A stretch of DNA of 64,000 bases from Prosthecobacter vanneervenii (GCF_014203095.1 NZ_JACHIG010000007.1:186001-250000), one strand, 5' to 3'. Positions 1 to 11,045 are shown, counted from the first letter of the stretch. The notes: generated by a model from the sequence alone, not told the origin. Made by a program: numbers and translations.

Positions 1-2
1 CC

Positions 3-398
3 AAGGTGGCGTATGTCAGCAGCTTTTCAGAGCCCATCAAGGCGCTGTACGACGCCAGTGGGCGGCCGGTGGAAGCCAATGCGACTCCAAGAGCTGCCCG
101 TGAACTGGGCGGGGCGCTGATCGTGGAATTTGACGGGCCCAAACGGCCGGCCACCTTGCTGGCTTTTTATCAGGAGGGCGCTGCCGCCGAGCCCAAGGTC
201 TCCTGGCCTAACCCCAAATTCCTCAAGCTCGAGTATGAGGTGACGCTGCCACCGAGACAGATGGCCGAATTCTGCCACGGAGCCACTGAAATGCCGCTGG
301 CCAGCTTTGACACCGTCACACAGGCATTTGCGGACTGTCTGCCTTTTCAACACAAGGCCCCTGAGAAGTCCCCCGTCGTTTATTTGAACGTCCGGTGA
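3..398 (+). CDS. Hypothetical protein, 3' end of a gene cut by the window edge
   Basis: The open frame is already running at base 3 and closes with TGA at 396-398, so this is most likely the last ~131 residues of a longer protein. A GTG at base 6 could be a start, but nothing upstream can be seen to support it. The visible part is soluble and mixed in composition, with a Pro-rich stretch before a conserved-looking C-terminus ending VVYLNVR. I see no motif that names a family. The next genes are on the other strand and converge on it. Frame confidence is good; function unknown. Confidence 0.6.
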   Translation, partial: KVAYVSSFSEPIKALYDASGRPVEANATPRAARELGGALIVEFDGPKRPATLLAFYQEGAAAEPKVSWPNPKFLKLEYEVTLPPRQMAEFCHGATEMPLASFDTVTQAFADCLPFQHKAPEKSPVVYLNVR

Positions 399-450
399 AC
401 GCAGCGGCTCCTGGGGGGCGACGTGGGTGGTTTTGAGGGGCTGAGAAATA

Positions 451-780
451 TCAAAGCCTCCAATACTGAATGAGTTCCTGCCAGGGGCGTTTGATGGACT
501 CCCATTGGCTCTCATGGTCATCTCCCTCGTCGATATTCAAACCACGGGCGTGAAACCATAGATAAAGCGCACTCCTCTGACGGATGCTGGCCATCCTAGC
601 CTCAGTTGCTAGGTCGCTTTCTTCGTTCGCCAGGCGCTGGTATTCCTGGCGATGGGATGAAATGACGGCTGGCGGAGTCGTGAAATAGTAAAACAACTGA
701 ATGCAGTGAGGCCCCCAGAAAATGAGAAGCAGCAAAGCCAAGGCTCCAAAGCCTGCTTTCCTAGGCTTTTTGGGGTTCAC
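451..780 (-). CDS. Small membrane-anchored hypothetical protein (109 aa)
   Basis: The N-terminus has basic residues (KKPRK) followed by one hydrophobic stretch (about residues 12-34) that would serve as a signal anchor, then a charged, Arg/Glu-rich soluble tail. It starts 10 bases after the stop of the upstream gene on the same strand (ending at 791), so the two are probably co-transcribed. The codons are somewhat more AT-rich than in neighbouring genes. No family recognised. It is kept as real because of the operon spacing and the sensible membrane topology. Confidence 0.55.
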   Translation of the reverse strand: MNPKKPRKAGFGALALLLLIFWGPHCIQLFYYFTTPPAVISSHRQEYQRLANEESDLATEARMASIRQRSALYLWFHARGLNIDEGDDHESQWESIKRPWQELIQYWRL

Positions 781-790
781 AGCCGTGGGC

Positions 791-1291
791 TTATGGTTTC
801 CACTCCGCCCCCGACCACACCTTGGGCTTGGCGTTTTCCAGCTTTTCCAGGTCCAGCGGGGTGGTGTTTTTAACTTCGAGTTTCTGGCCGCGGATTTCCA
901 AGGTCAGGGGGCCGGAGAGGTCGGCTTTTTCCAGCCAGAAGCGCAGGCGAACGTCTGAGGTGGTCTGGGCCTCGATGCTGGGGGGGCGCTCCACGGGGAG
1001 GATGAAGGGGGGCACGTCCTTTCCGGCGGCATTGATCAGGCGCACGTCCGGCGGCTGCAGGTAGAGGGGGCGGGGGCTGGCGTTTTTGTAGCGCACCTCA
1101 AGGTCCAGGCGGGCATTGCCAAAGTCGCGCACCAGAGTGCAGCGGCGCAGCTGCAGGGCGGGGGATGAGGCGTCGATTTCGGCGGCAGGGCTGGTTTCGG
1201 CCGGGTTGGAACCCGCCTGAAGAGCCCACCAGATGGCGATTCCTCCTGCGATAAGCAGCAGCCAGACCTCAAATCTCTGAAAGATACGCAT
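791..1291 (-). CDS. Membrane-anchored hypothetical protein, beta-rich (166 aa)
   Basis: Residues about 8-27 (VWLLLIAGGIAIWWAL) form a single N-terminal membrane anchor. The remainder alternates polar and hydrophobic residues as in an immunoglobulin-like beta-sandwich. The text around LDLEVRYKNASPRPLYLQPP and LRFWLEKADLSGPLTLEIRG resembles periplasmic domains that compare a protein's strength to its ligands, but I cannot name the family. It is divergent from tig and has its own TTGACA box 39 bases before its ATG. The downstream 109-aa gene probably shares the transcript. Confidence 0.65.
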   Translation of the reverse strand: MRIFQRFEVWLLLIAGGIAIWWALQAGSNPAETSPAAEIDASSPALQLRRCTLVRDFGNARLDLEVRYKNASPRPLYLQPPDVRLINAAGKDVPPFILPVERPPSIEAQTTSDVRLRFWLEKADLSGPLTLEIRGQKLEVKNTTPLDLEKLENAKPKVWSGAEWKP

Positions 1292-1351
1292 GGGGGGCTA
1301 AATACAGGGTTCTCGATCTCTGTTTGTCAAATCCGTCAAATTGTCTATCAT
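1292..1351. promoter_or_regulatory. Divergent promoters with overlapping -35 boxes (tig and upstream gene)
   Basis: On the plus strand TTGTCA (1324-1329), a 16-base spacer and TATCAT (1346-1351) make a good sigma70 promoter for tig; transcription would begin near 1358, which rules out translation starts upstream of that point. On the minus strand TTGACA reads from 1330 to 1325, 39 bases before the ATG at 1291, with TGTATT 18 bases further on as a weak -10. The two -35 boxes share five bases, so the two polymerases would compete for one site. Confidence 0.6.
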
Positions 1352-1431
1352 GCGCGCCCCTCCGGCCCGGACGCGGCTCCCCACCGCCCGGCTTTTGGGA
1401 TGGAAAACACCTCGCCCCTAACCTCTTTCTC

Positions 1432-2781
1432 ATGAACATCAACGTCGAACATCAGCCCAACTGCCGCGCCGTCGCCCACGTCCGCGTTCCTGCCGAACAA
1501 GTCGGCAAAGAGCGTGACGAAATCATCTCCTACTACGCCAGCATGGTGCGCATCCCCGGCTATCGCCCCGGCAAGACGCCGAAGAGCATCGTGGCCAAGC
1601 GCTATGAAAACGAAGTGAAGGACGAACTGGAAAAGCAGCTCATCAGCGCCGGCCTGCGCCAGGCCGTGAAGAGCGAAGGACTCGAACTCCTCAACGTCCT
1701 GGCTGTGAACGACAAGATGTACCACGACACGGACAAGAGCTTCAGCTTCACCATCGAGATGACGCTGGCTCCCAAGTTTGAGCTGCCTGAGTACACCGGC
1801 ATCCCGGTGAAGCTGCCGCGCATCGAAGTGACGGACGCCGATGTGGACCACGACATCCTGCACCTGCGCGAGCACCACACCACCTATGAAGACGTGGAGC
1901 GTGCCGCCGCCATCGGCGATGTCGTCGTGCTCAGCGTCACCGGCAGCCTGGACGGCCAGCCGCTCGGCGAGGCCATGCCGGACGCCCCCGACCACCTCAA
2001 GGAGATGAAGGAAAACTGGTTCCTCCTGGGTGAAGAAGACGATTTCCTCCCCGGCTTCTACGCAGGCCTCGTTGGCATCGCCAAGGACGAAGAGCGCACG
2101 ATCAATGTCACCATTGCAGATGACTTCCGCTTTGAAGGTCTGCGCGGCAAGACCATCGCCCTGACTGCCAAGTGCCACGGCGTGAAGGACAAGGTGGTGC
2201 CCGAGCTCACCGACGAACTGATCAAGAAGGTGGGCGGTGATGAAATGACCGCTGAAACCCTGCGCGAGGAAGTGCGCGCCGCCATCCGCCGCCGCCGCGA
2301 GCAGGCACGCGATGCCGCCAAGTCCAACCAGGTGATCGCTCATCTGACCGAGAAGGTGGAATTTGAGCTGCCGCAGGAAGTCGTGAACCGCGAAGCCCAG
2401 CGCCGCACCAACGAAATCGCCCAGCGCGCCATGCAGCAGGGCATCGGCGAAGAAGAGCTGGTGAAGCAGCAGGACGACATCCTGAACAGCGCCACCAACC
2501 AGGCCCGCCAGAATGTGAAGGTCAGCTTCATCCTCGAGCAGGTGGCCAAGAAGGAAGCTCTCGAAGTGCCCGGCCAGAAGATCGCCATGGCGCTGGCCCG
2601 CATCGCCGAGCACCAGAAGATGCCTGCCAAGAAGTTCATGGCCGAGGCTCAGAAGAACGGACTCATCGACAACGTGCGCAGCGACCTCCTCCTGCAGGAA
2701 GCCCTGGAGTTCATCAAGGACAAGGCCGTCGTCGAAGAAACCGACCCCGAGCCGGAACACTGCGACACGCACAGCAAGTAA
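1432..2781 (+). CDS. tig: Trigger factor, ribosome-associated chaperone
   Basis: A 449-residue peptidyl-prolyl isomerase and chaperone that sits at the ribosome exit tunnel and shields nascent chains. The N-terminal ribosome-binding domain carries the family signature as GYRPGK (residues about 43-48). The central FKBP-type domain is visible from GDVVVLSVTG to LTAKCHGVKD, and the long C-terminal helical cradle is rich in Glu/Lys/Gln. The frame stays open back to 1324, but the promoter occupies 1324-1351 and the conserved domain begins at MNINVEHQPN, so ATG 1432 is chosen. Genes clpP and clpX, its common neighbours, are not here. The gene ends in a clear hairpin terminator. Confidence 0.95.
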   Translation: MNINVEHQPNCRAVAHVRVPAEQVGKERDEIISYYASMVRIPGYRPGKTPKSIVAKRYENEVKDELEKQLISAGLRQAVKSEGLELLNVLAVNDKMYHDTDKSFSFTIEMTLAPKFELPEYTGIPVKLPRIEVTDADVDHDILHLREHHTTYEDVERAAAIGDVVVLSVTGSLDGQPLGEAMPDAPDHLKEMKENWFLLGEEDDFLPGFYAGLVGIAKDEERTINVTIADDFRFEGLRGKTIALTAKCHGVKDKVVPELTDELIKKVGGDEMTAETLREEVRAAIRRRREQARDAAKSNQVIAHLTEKVEFELPQEVVNREAQRRTNEIAQRAMQQGIGEEELVKQQDDILNSATNQARQNVKVSFILEQVAKKEALEVPGQKIAMALARIAEHQKMPAKKFMAEAQKNGLIDNVRSDLLLQEALEFIKDKAVVEETDPEPEHCDTHSK

Positions 2782-2810
2782 TCAGCTGAGCGATCACTAA
2801 CCCCTCAAGA

Positions 2811-2849
2811 AATGGTCAAGGCGGCAGCGATGCAGCCTTGGCCATTTTT
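2811..2849 (+). terminator. Rho-independent terminator after tig
   Basis: AATGGTCAAGGC (2811-2822) pairs with GCCTTGGCCATT (2835-2846) with one G-T pair and a 12-base loop, followed by a run of T. It lies 30 bases past the tig stop and touches the stop codon of the convergent pectate lyase gene. Confidence 0.8.
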
Positions 2850-4089
2850 ATTCGGCCTTTTCGAGACGCTTTTTCCAGCGTGCGGCCTCCTTCTCGAGCA
2901 GATCCTTCGGGCGAGTGCTGAAGAAGTCGTAGCCGACTTTGTTCTTCGCAGCCATCTCTTGGAAGGTTGGATAAATGATGCCGTCCTCGGCGCCGGCAAA
3001 GATGGGCTTGCCGGTCTGCAGATCGTAAAAGCGCGCCCAGATCACATCGGTGCAGGTGGGGTCTTCGATGTAGTCGGTCTTGCCCTCTGCTGTCTTGATT
3101 TTGCGCAGACCGGTGAGCTTATGCGCTTCAAACCACTTCGTGGCGGAGTCGATCACGGCGATGATTTCCGGTGTGGTGGGGCCGTAGCGCATGAGGAACT
3201 TCACCAGGTTGGCTGATTCACCACCGCTAAGCGAGGGCGGCTCCTTGGCGCGCGCTTTCACCGGTGCGAGCGTGAGCGGGTGATGCTGCGCACACCAGAC
3301 GGTGGGGGTGCCATCTATCTTCACCTGCATGGCGGCGATGTTGGAGATGCCTTTGTCAAAGGCAGCCTGCGCACGCTGCTTGAGCGCATCATCGGCGAAG
3401 CTGAAGAGTTTCTCGCCTTTGGTGACCGCGAGCAACAATTCGAGCGCGTGCATCATGGCATCGTCATTCAGTGTGATGGCCTCATGGTAGCCGCTCTCCA
3501 CGGGGTAGTTCTGCGGCCAGCCGCCGTTGGGGTATTGAGCCACGAAGACGTATTCGAGCCCCTTCATCAGCGCAGCTTTCACATCCTCACGCTTGGTGGC
3601 GGTGAAGACGCCTGCCAGGAACTTGAGCTGCTCGGTGGTGGTGCGGTTGTCAAAAGTGCCGCAGTAGTGCCAGGCGTCGCCGTTCTGGGCGGTCCAGTGC
3701 GTGCCGGGCTGGCGCGGACCCTGGGTGTAATCGACGGCCTTTGACCAGCCGCCCGTGGGTGTCTGGTAGCTGATGACGATCTCCGCGAGCTTTTGGTTTT
3801 CGGCGCTGCCAAACCACTCGGCAGGCGTGTCGTTGCTGAATTCAAACTCCTTGCGGTTGCCGGGTGCGGGTGTGGATTTTTCCATCCCGGCCTTCTGGCA
3901 CTCATCGGCAAGAATGCGGTGCTCGTTGGCGGCGGCATCACGGGATTTCGCGATGTAGGAGGTCCATTGAGTGCGCTGTGCTTCTGGGAGCTGCGCCAGG
4001 AGATCGTCCGTGAGCATCGTGAAAGGTTTCTCATCAGCCAGGACGGCGGTGGCAAGCACAAGCGGGAGGAACAGCGAGCGTGTGATCAT
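2848..4089 (-). CDS. Secreted pectate lyase, family PL10
   Basis: A 413-residue exported enzyme that cleaves polygalacturonate by beta-elimination. MITRSLFLPLVLATAVLADE is a signal peptide, which fixes the start at 4089 although the frame runs on to 4146. The body matches the PL10 family: the GGWSKAVDYTQ segment, WHYCGTFDNRTTTEQLKFL, QYPNGGWPQNYP and the AITLNDDAMMHALELL helix, all typical of the helical toroid fold. The length is that of a single catalytic domain with no binding module. It converges on tig and diverges from recQ. It fits the polysaccharide-degrading profile of the region. Assignment to the family is firm; the exact substrate is inferred. Confidence 0.88.
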   Translation of the reverse strand: MITRSLFLPLVLATAVLADEKPFTMLTDDLLAQLPEAQRTQWTSYIAKSRDAAANEHRILADECQKAGMEKSTPAPGNRKEFEFSNDTPAEWFGSAENQKLAEIVISYQTPTGGWSKAVDYTQGPRQPGTHWTAQNGDAWHYCGTFDNRTTTEQLKFLAGVFTATKREDVKAALMKGLEYVFVAQYPNGGWPQNYPVESGYHEAITLNDDAMMHALELLLAVTKGEKLFSFADDALKQRAQAAFDKGISNIAAMQVKIDGTPTVWCAQHHPLTLAPVKARAKEPPSLSGGESANLVKFLMRYGPTTPEIIAVIDSATKWFEAHKLTGLRKIKTAEGKTDYIEDPTCTDVIWARFYDLQTGKPIFAGAEDGIIYPTFQEMAAKNKVGYDFFSTRPKDLLEKEAARWKKRLEKAE

Positions 4090-4179
4090 GCTCAATCGTA
4101 ACCCCTTGGCTCTGAGGCACGAATCGTATTTTCTGATGCCCGCCATTGCGGCGGCTTATCCATCTTGTGTGTCGAGACC

Positions 4180-4217
4180 TTGACCGGCCGCCACATCACC
4201 GCTCCTTGGTGAGACTG
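4180..4217 (+). promoter_or_regulatory. Likely -35 box and short leader of recQ
   Basis: TTGACC begins at 4180, 38 bases before the ATG. The -10 region at the right distance (TCCTTG) is poor. Listed because the same box recurs at the same distance before many genes here. Confidence 0.4.
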
Positions 4218-6164
<1,947 letters not shown>

Positions 6165-6213
6165 GAAATCCTTGTCAGAACGCGCGTTTTCTGACGGTAT
6201 GAGGATTGTCATT

Positions 6214-7464
6214 ATGCGTATCCTCCCGCTTCTCTCCCTCATCTGCATCGCCACCGGCCTCCGTGCCGAATCCATCCTGCCTCCCAACGCCCGCGTCGCT
6301 GTGATCGGCGACAGCATCACGGAGCAAAAAATTTACTCCAAATACATCGAGACCTACCTGCTGGCCTGCACAGGGCGCAGCGACATCAAGGTGTGCCAGT
6401 TTGGCTGGAGCGGCGAGCGCGCCGGCGGCTTCGCAGCCCGCCTGGAAAACGACCTGGCGGTGTTCAATCCCAATGTGGCCACCACCTGCTACGGCATGAA
6501 TGACGGCAGCTACCGCCCCTATGCACCGGAAGTCGGTGCCGAGTATGAGAAAAACATGCGCCTGGTGATCGAGGGCATGAAGAAGGTCGGCGTGAAGGCC
6601 ATGGCCATCGGCTCCCCCGGCGGAGTGGACCCGGACTTCTTCAAAAAGAACGTCACCGGTGCTGACTACAATGACAACCTTGCCCACCTGCGCGACATCG
6701 CCAAGAAGCTGGCGGAAGAAAACAAAGTGCCCTTTGCCAATGTGTATGACACGATGATCAGCGCGCTCACCAAGTCCAAGGCGGCGCTGGGCAAGGAATA
6801 CGGCCCCTTTGGTGGCGACGGCTTCCATCCCGCCCCAGCGGGCCAGCTGCTCATGGCGCAGGCCTTTCTCAAGGCGCTGGGGTTTGACGGCGAGATCGGC
6901 ACCATCTCTCTGGACATGAAGGGCGAGAGCAAGGCCAGCAGCGGCCACGTGGTCAAAGGCGGGCAGAACGGTAGCGTGACCCTGGAGAGCACCAAATGGC
7001 CCTTCGTGTTTGATGCCGACCCCAAATCTGCTGGCAGCAATCGCAGCATCCTGCCCTACACCAGTTTCAATGAAGACCTCAACCGCCTCACTCTAAAAGT
7101 CGTGAATCTCGGCAGCGCCAAGGCCAAGGTCACCTGGGGCACGCAGAGCAAGGAGTTCACCAGCGAGCAGCTCAAGGCAGGCGTGAATCTCGCTGCTGAA
7201 TTTACCAAGACGCCTTTCGACAATGACTTCGCCGCATTGACCAACGCCATCACACAGAAAGAGGCTTTTGAAACCATCCTGATCAAGAACCTCGTCACCA
7301 ACATGCGTTCGGTGGCCGCAGAAGCAGCGGAAGACCCCAAGGTGGCTGCCGCGCTGGCCAAGCTGAAGAAGAAGCTGGGAGACGAGCACGCCAAGCAGGA
7401 TGCCAACGTGCGCAAGTTCATCAAGCCTGTCACTCACACGATCAAGGTCGAGGAAATCAAGTAA
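6214..7464 (+). CDS. Secreted SGNH/GDSL-type hydrolase
   Basis: A 416-residue exported esterase-like protein. The signal peptide MRILPLLSLICIATGLRAE is followed at once by block I with the nucleophile Ser (VIGDSITEQ). Block III is GMND and block V is DGFHPAPAG, giving the Asp/His pair. The C-terminal ~150 residues form a separate helical, Lys/Ala-rich region with no motif I know. ATG 6214 is preferred over the in-frame ATG 6199 because TGAGGA lies 10 bases before it. Such enzymes often remove acyl groups from polysaccharides; the actual substrate is unknown. It begins a same-strand run of five genes. Confidence 0.85.
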   Translation: MRILPLLSLICIATGLRAESILPPNARVAVIGDSITEQKIYSKYIETYLLACTGRSDIKVCQFGWSGERAGGFAARLENDLAVFNPNVATTCYGMNDGSYRPYAPEVGAEYEKNMRLVIEGMKKVGVKAMAIGSPGGVDPDFFKKNVTGADYNDNLAHLRDIAKKLAEENKVPFANVYDTMISALTKSKAALGKEYGPFGGDGFHPAPAGQLLMAQAFLKALGFDGEIGTISLDMKGESKASSGHVVKGGQNGSVTLESTKWPFVFDADPKSAGSNRSILPYTSFNEDLNRLTLKVVNLGSAKAKVTWGTQSKEFTSEQLKAGVNLAAEFTKTPFDNDFAALTNAITQKEAFETILIKNLVTNMRSVAAEAAEDPKVAAALAKLKKKLGDEHAKQDANVRKFIKPVTHTIKVEEIK

Positions 7465-7483
7465 CCCCATCCCGTTTACGAGC

Positions 7484-8242
7484 ATGCAACTGGCCGATTT
7501 GAAGTGGTCCGAGGTGGACGCGCTCAGCCGCGACACGCCGGTGATTTTCCCCGTCGCCGCTCTGGAACAGCACGGCAGGCACATGCCGGTCTTCACCGAC
7601 AGCATGCTCACCAACGAACTTATTCGTCGTACGGAGGCGGTGCTGGGTGAGCGTGTACTCATAGCGCCGCTCACGTGGCTGGGGAATTCCCATCATCACA
7701 TGGACTTCCCCGGCACCCTCTCGGCGGAGCCGCGCCTCTATCTCGATTTACTCAACGGGCTGATGGAAAACTTCATCGCCCACGGCTTCAAGCGGCTCGT
7801 GTTTCTCAATGGCCACGGCGGCAACGACATCCCTGGAAAACAGGCGGTGTTTGAGACACGGCAGAAATACCGCGATCGCAGCGACCTGCTGCTGCTCTTT
7901 GCCACCTACTGGAACCTCGGCGCCAAGCCCTGGACGCGCGATCCCTCCATCCAGCAGCGCGTCATGGGCCATGCCTGTGAGTGGGAGACGAGCATGGTCC
8001 TGCGCCTGCGCCCCGAACTCGTCGGCGATCTGACCAAGACGGGCGACGTTCCCTTTGGCAATCCCTTCGAGCCCGCCTCACGCGGCTGGATCATGACCGA
8101 CCGCAGCGAGCCCGGCCATGTGGGAGATCCCCGCAGCGCCACGGCGGAAAAAGGAGAGGTGCTCTTCCAGTGCTTCAGCGAGACCGTGGTGAAGATGCTG
8201 GAACGCGTCATTGCGTGGGATGGGAGGAGCTGGGAGGGGTGA
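7484..8242 (+). CDS. Creatininase-family amidohydrolase
   Basis: A 252-residue cytoplasmic metal-dependent hydrolase of the creatininase family. The family's metal-binding segment appears as EQHGRHMPVFTD near the N-terminus, followed by the hallmark NGHGGN loop and HACEWETSMVL. Members hydrolyse cyclic amides such as creatinine or act on formamide intermediates in cofactor synthesis (the MftE branch); nothing here shows which. The frame runs upstream into the previous gene, but homology starts at ATG 7484, 19 bases after that gene's stop, so co-transcription is likely. Confidence 0.85.
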   Translation: MQLADLKWSEVDALSRDTPVIFPVAALEQHGRHMPVFTDSMLTNELIRRTEAVLGERVLIAPLTWLGNSHHHMDFPGTLSAEPRLYLDLLNGLMENFIAHGFKRLVFLNGHGGNDIPGKQAVFETRQKYRDRSDLLLLFATYWNLGAKPWTRDPSIQQRVMGHACEWETSMVLRLRPELVGDLTKTGDVPFGNPFEPASRGWIMTDRSEPGHVGDPRSATAEKGEVLFQCFSETVVKMLERVIAWDGRSWEG

Positions 8243-8257
8243 TATGGTGACCTTCGA

Positions 8258-8533
8258 ATGAATCCAGATCTGCTCACTCCGATTGGGACGATTGGCTGGT
8301 TTGCCATGTTGGTGATCGGCCCGATCAGGAGAGAGAGTTTGAGCGAAATTCTTGTGCCAATCCTTTTTGGCATGGCCATCATTGATGCTTGGGCGGTGGC
8401 GCCAGCAGCGATACGGAAAGACCCTTCTTGGAAGACGGTAAGTGCTGTCTGGATGGGAGCGTTGTCGCCGTATGGAGTCTTGGTCTATTGGATGATCAAG
8501 CACGTGCTCAAAAGCAGGCGAGAAAGGCAATGA
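8258..8533 (+). CDS. Small membrane protein (91 aa), unknown
   Basis: Two or three hydrophobic segments (about residues 8-23, 30-48 and 62-82) and a basic tail (KSRRERQ) suggest an inner-membrane protein with a cytoplasmic C-terminus. It lies 15 bases after the creatininase-family gene and upstream of the MFS carrier in the same orientation. No family recognised and no clear ribosome-binding site seen. Confidence 0.5.
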   Translation: MNPDLLTPIGTIGWFAMLVIGPIRRESLSEILVPILFGMAIIDAWAVAPAAIRKDPSWKTVSAVWMGALSPYGVLVYWMIKHVLKSRRERQ

Positions 8534-8611
8534 GTGCAGCCGTGTTCAGTGGCCTGCTTCATGCGAACAAAGAAAAATGCAGTGAACTCATTTTGACGCC
8601 GTAATCACCTC

Positions 8612-9853
8612 ATGCCCACTTCGCGCTCCTCCCTCTGGAAATGGTATCTCTGCGGCCTGCTGCTGCTGGCCACGACGATCAATTACATGGATCGGCAGAC
8701 GCTGGCAAATGCGGCCACACGTGTGACGAAGGAGTTTCATCTCTCGCAGGAGCAGTATGGTGATGTGGAGCTGGCCTTTGGCTGGGCCTTTGCGGTGGGG
8801 TCCCTGCTGTTTGGTTTCCTGGCTGACCGCGTGAAGGTGTACTGGCTCTATCCGGTGGTGCTCAGCGGCTGGTCGCTGATGGGCATTGCCTCGGCGCATA
8901 CGAATGGCTACTGGCCGCTGCTGATGTGCCGGGTGCTGCTGGGCTTCTTTGAGGCGGGTCACTGGCCATGCGCGCTAAAGACCACCTTTGCGCTGCTGGA
9001 GCCCAAGGACCGCACCATGGGAAACAGCGTGCTGCAGAGCGGAGCATCCATCGGCGCTGTGGTCACGCCGCCGCTCATGATCTGGCTCATGACGGACGAG
9101 CTTTCCAGCTGGCGGCGGGCCTTTGAGGCCATCGGCTACATCGGGTTGGTGTGGGTGGTGGTGTGGTTCCTGTCCATGCGCAAAAACGACCTGGATGTGA
9201 AGGTGGAGGATGATCCCTCCAAGCGCGAAAGCCTGGGAGGCATCCTGCTCGGCGGACGCTTCTGGGCGTTGGCGATGCTGATCTTTGGCGCGCAGACCTG
9301 CTGGCACCTCTTCCGTGTTTGGCTGCCCAAGTTCATGCAGGAGGGGCGCGGCTATCCCGAGGTGGAGGCATTGGCTTTCAACTCGGCCTACTACATCGGC
9401 ACGGATGTCGGCTGCATCATGGCGGGGTTCATCTCGCTGTGGCTGGCGCGGCGCTTTGGCCTCTCGGCGCATGGTGCACGGCGTTGGGTGTATGCGGGTG
9501 CGTGCGTGCTCACCTCCTTCAGCGTGCTGCTGTTCTGGCTGCCCAAGGGCTGGCCGCTGATCGGTGCGCTGCTGTGCGTCGGTGCCGGTGCGCTGGCGCT
9601 CTTTCCCTGCTACTACAGCTTTGTGCAGGAGCTTTCAGACCGGCATGTGGGCCGGCTCACGGGCCTGCTGAGCACCTGGGTGTGGGCGGTGTCCTCCCCC
9701 ATGCACAAGCTCTTTGGCAGACTGGTGGACGAAACAAAATCCTTCGACCTCGGCATGGCCCTGGCAGGGCTGGCGCCGTGGCTGGGGGTCATCGCTATGA
9801 AATTGTTCTGGGACAGGCAAAAGCCGAAGGACGCCGCAGTGCAGGAGCGTTGA
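8612..9853 (+). CDS. MFS transporter, anion:cation symporter (hexuronate/galactonate-like) type
   Basis: A 413-residue inner-membrane carrier with about 12 transmembrane helices. The first helix ends in NYMDRQTL and the loop after helix 2 reads GFLADRVKVYW; both are typical of the ACS branch of the MFS, which takes up hexuronates, galactonate and related organic anions. The CRVLLGFFEAGHWPCALKTT stretch in helix 4 is also diagnostic. A sugar-acid substrate would match the pectate lyase and sialidase-like neighbours, but that is inference. Eight bases separate it from the next gene, so they are probably transcribed together. Confidence 0.85.
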   Translation: MPTSRSSLWKWYLCGLLLLATTINYMDRQTLANAATRVTKEFHLSQEQYGDVELAFGWAFAVGSLLFGFLADRVKVYWLYPVVLSGWSLMGIASAHTNGYWPLLMCRVLLGFFEAGHWPCALKTTFALLEPKDRTMGNSVLQSGASIGAVVTPPLMIWLMTDELSSWRRAFEAIGYIGLVWVVVWFLSMRKNDLDVKVEDDPSKRESLGGILLGGRFWALAMLIFGAQTCWHLFRVWLPKFMQEGRGYPEVEALAFNSAYYIGTDVGCIMAGFISLWLARRFGLSAHGARRWVYAGACVLTSFSVLLFWLPKGWPLIGALLCVGAGALALFPCYYSFVQELSDRHVGRLTGLLSTWVWAVSSPMHKLFGRLVDETKSFDLGMALAGLAPWLGVIAMKLFWDRQKPKDAAVQER

Positions 9854-9860
9854 GTGGCGC

Positions 9861-11045
9861 ATGATCTGCCGCTTTATTGCCACGCTCCTCCTCACATCGG
9901 TGCTGACTGCTGCCGAGCCGTACAAGCTGAAGCTCGAAACCATCACCAAAGGCTACGACGGCAAAACGTGCTGGGTGCATCCGCGCGCAGGTGCCATTCC
10001 CGGCAGCACGCCCCAAGTGGTGCTGACGATGCAGAAGCTCCTGCTCACCGGCAGTGATGTGTTCTACGCCCTGAATCACGTCAGCACATCGGACATGGCC
10101 CGCACCTGGACGCAGCCCGTGGAAAACACGGACACCTTGGGCCGGCGTGAAGAAGCGGGCGGCGTCATCGTGGCGGCATGTGACTTCACTCCCAAGTGGC
10201 ACGCCACATCCGGCAAGCTGCTCGGCATCGGCCACACGGTGCGCTACACGGACGACAAGGTTATTCACGAGCGTCCGCGTGAGACCTGTTTCTCCGTTTA
10301 TGATCCGCAGCACAACACATGGTCGCCATGGGCCACGCTGGCCATGCCCGCCGATCCTAAGTTTTATAACGCAGGAGCGGGCTGCGTGCAGCGCGTGGAT
10401 CTGGAAAACGGCGACATCCTCCTGCCCATTTATTTCAAGGCTCAGGGAGACAAATACTACCGTGTGACCGTGCTGCGCTGCAGCTTTGACGGCAGCACGC
10501 TGCGCTTCATTGAGCAGGGCAATGATGTTATGTTGGAGTCAGGGCGCGGTGTGTACGAGCCGTCCCTCATTCGCTGCGCTGGGAAGTTTTACCTCACGCT
10601 GCGCAACGACACCGCTGGATACGTGTGCAGCAGCGATGACGGCCTGCACTTCAGCGAATCCAAACGCTGGGACTGGAGCAGCGGTGGCGATCTGGGAAAC
10701 TACAACACCCAGCAGCACTGGGTGGCGCACAAAGACCATCTCTATCTCGTGTACACCCGTCGAGGTGCCAGCAACGACCACGTCTTTCGCCATCGTGCTC
10801 CCTTGTTCATGGCTGAGGTGGACAAGGGCACGCTCACCGTGAGGCGCGAAACCGAGAGCATCCTGGTGCCCGAGCGCGGCGCACGCCTTGGCAACTTTGG
10901 CATCTGCGAAGTCAGCGAAAACGAAACTTGGGTCACCGTGGCCGAGTGGATGCAGAAGAACGGCCCGGACTACGTCATTAAGCCCGACAATCAATATGGC
11001 GCGGACAACAGCGTCTATGCCGCACGCATTATCTGGCGGGACTGA
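9861..11045 (+). CDS. Secreted sialidase-like (BNR-repeat) protein
   Basis: A 394-residue exported six-bladed propeller protein. MICRFIATLLLTSVLTAAE is a signal peptide. Asp-box-like elements are visible as TSDMARTWTQP and SSDDGLHFSES, and YEPSLIRCAGKFYLTLRND resembles the strand that carries the catalytic Glu/Arg of sialidases and related glycoside hydrolases. Only two clear Asp boxes can be seen, so catalysis on sialic acid is uncertain and another glycosidase or lyase role is possible. It ends the same-strand run that began with the SGNH hydrolase and converges on the next gene with no intergenic DNA. Confidence 0.7.
   Translation: MICRFIATLLLTSVLTAAEPYKLKLETITKGYDGKTCWVHPRAGAIPGSTPQVVLTMQKLLLTGSDVFYALNHVSTSDMARTWTQPVENTDTLGRREEAGGVIVAACDFTPKWHATSGKLLGIGHTVRYTDDKVIHERPRETCFSVYDPQHNTWSPWATLAMPADPKFYNAGAGCVQRVDLENGDILLPIYFKAQGDKYYRVTVLRCSFDGSTLRFIEQGNDVMLESGRGVYEPSLIRCAGKFYLTLRNDTAGYVCSSDDGLHFSESKRWDWSSGGDLGNYNTQQHWVAHKDHLYLVYTRRGASNDHVFRHRAPLFMAEVDKGTLTVRRETESILVPERGARLGNFGICEVSENETWVTVAEWMQKNGPDYVIKPDNQYGADNSVYAARIIWRD

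Noticed and set aside
1348..2772. A 474-codon open frame on the minus strand across tig
   Set aside because: It mirrors the codon pattern of tig on the other strand and has no recognisable motif. Long antisense frames are common in GC-rich genes.
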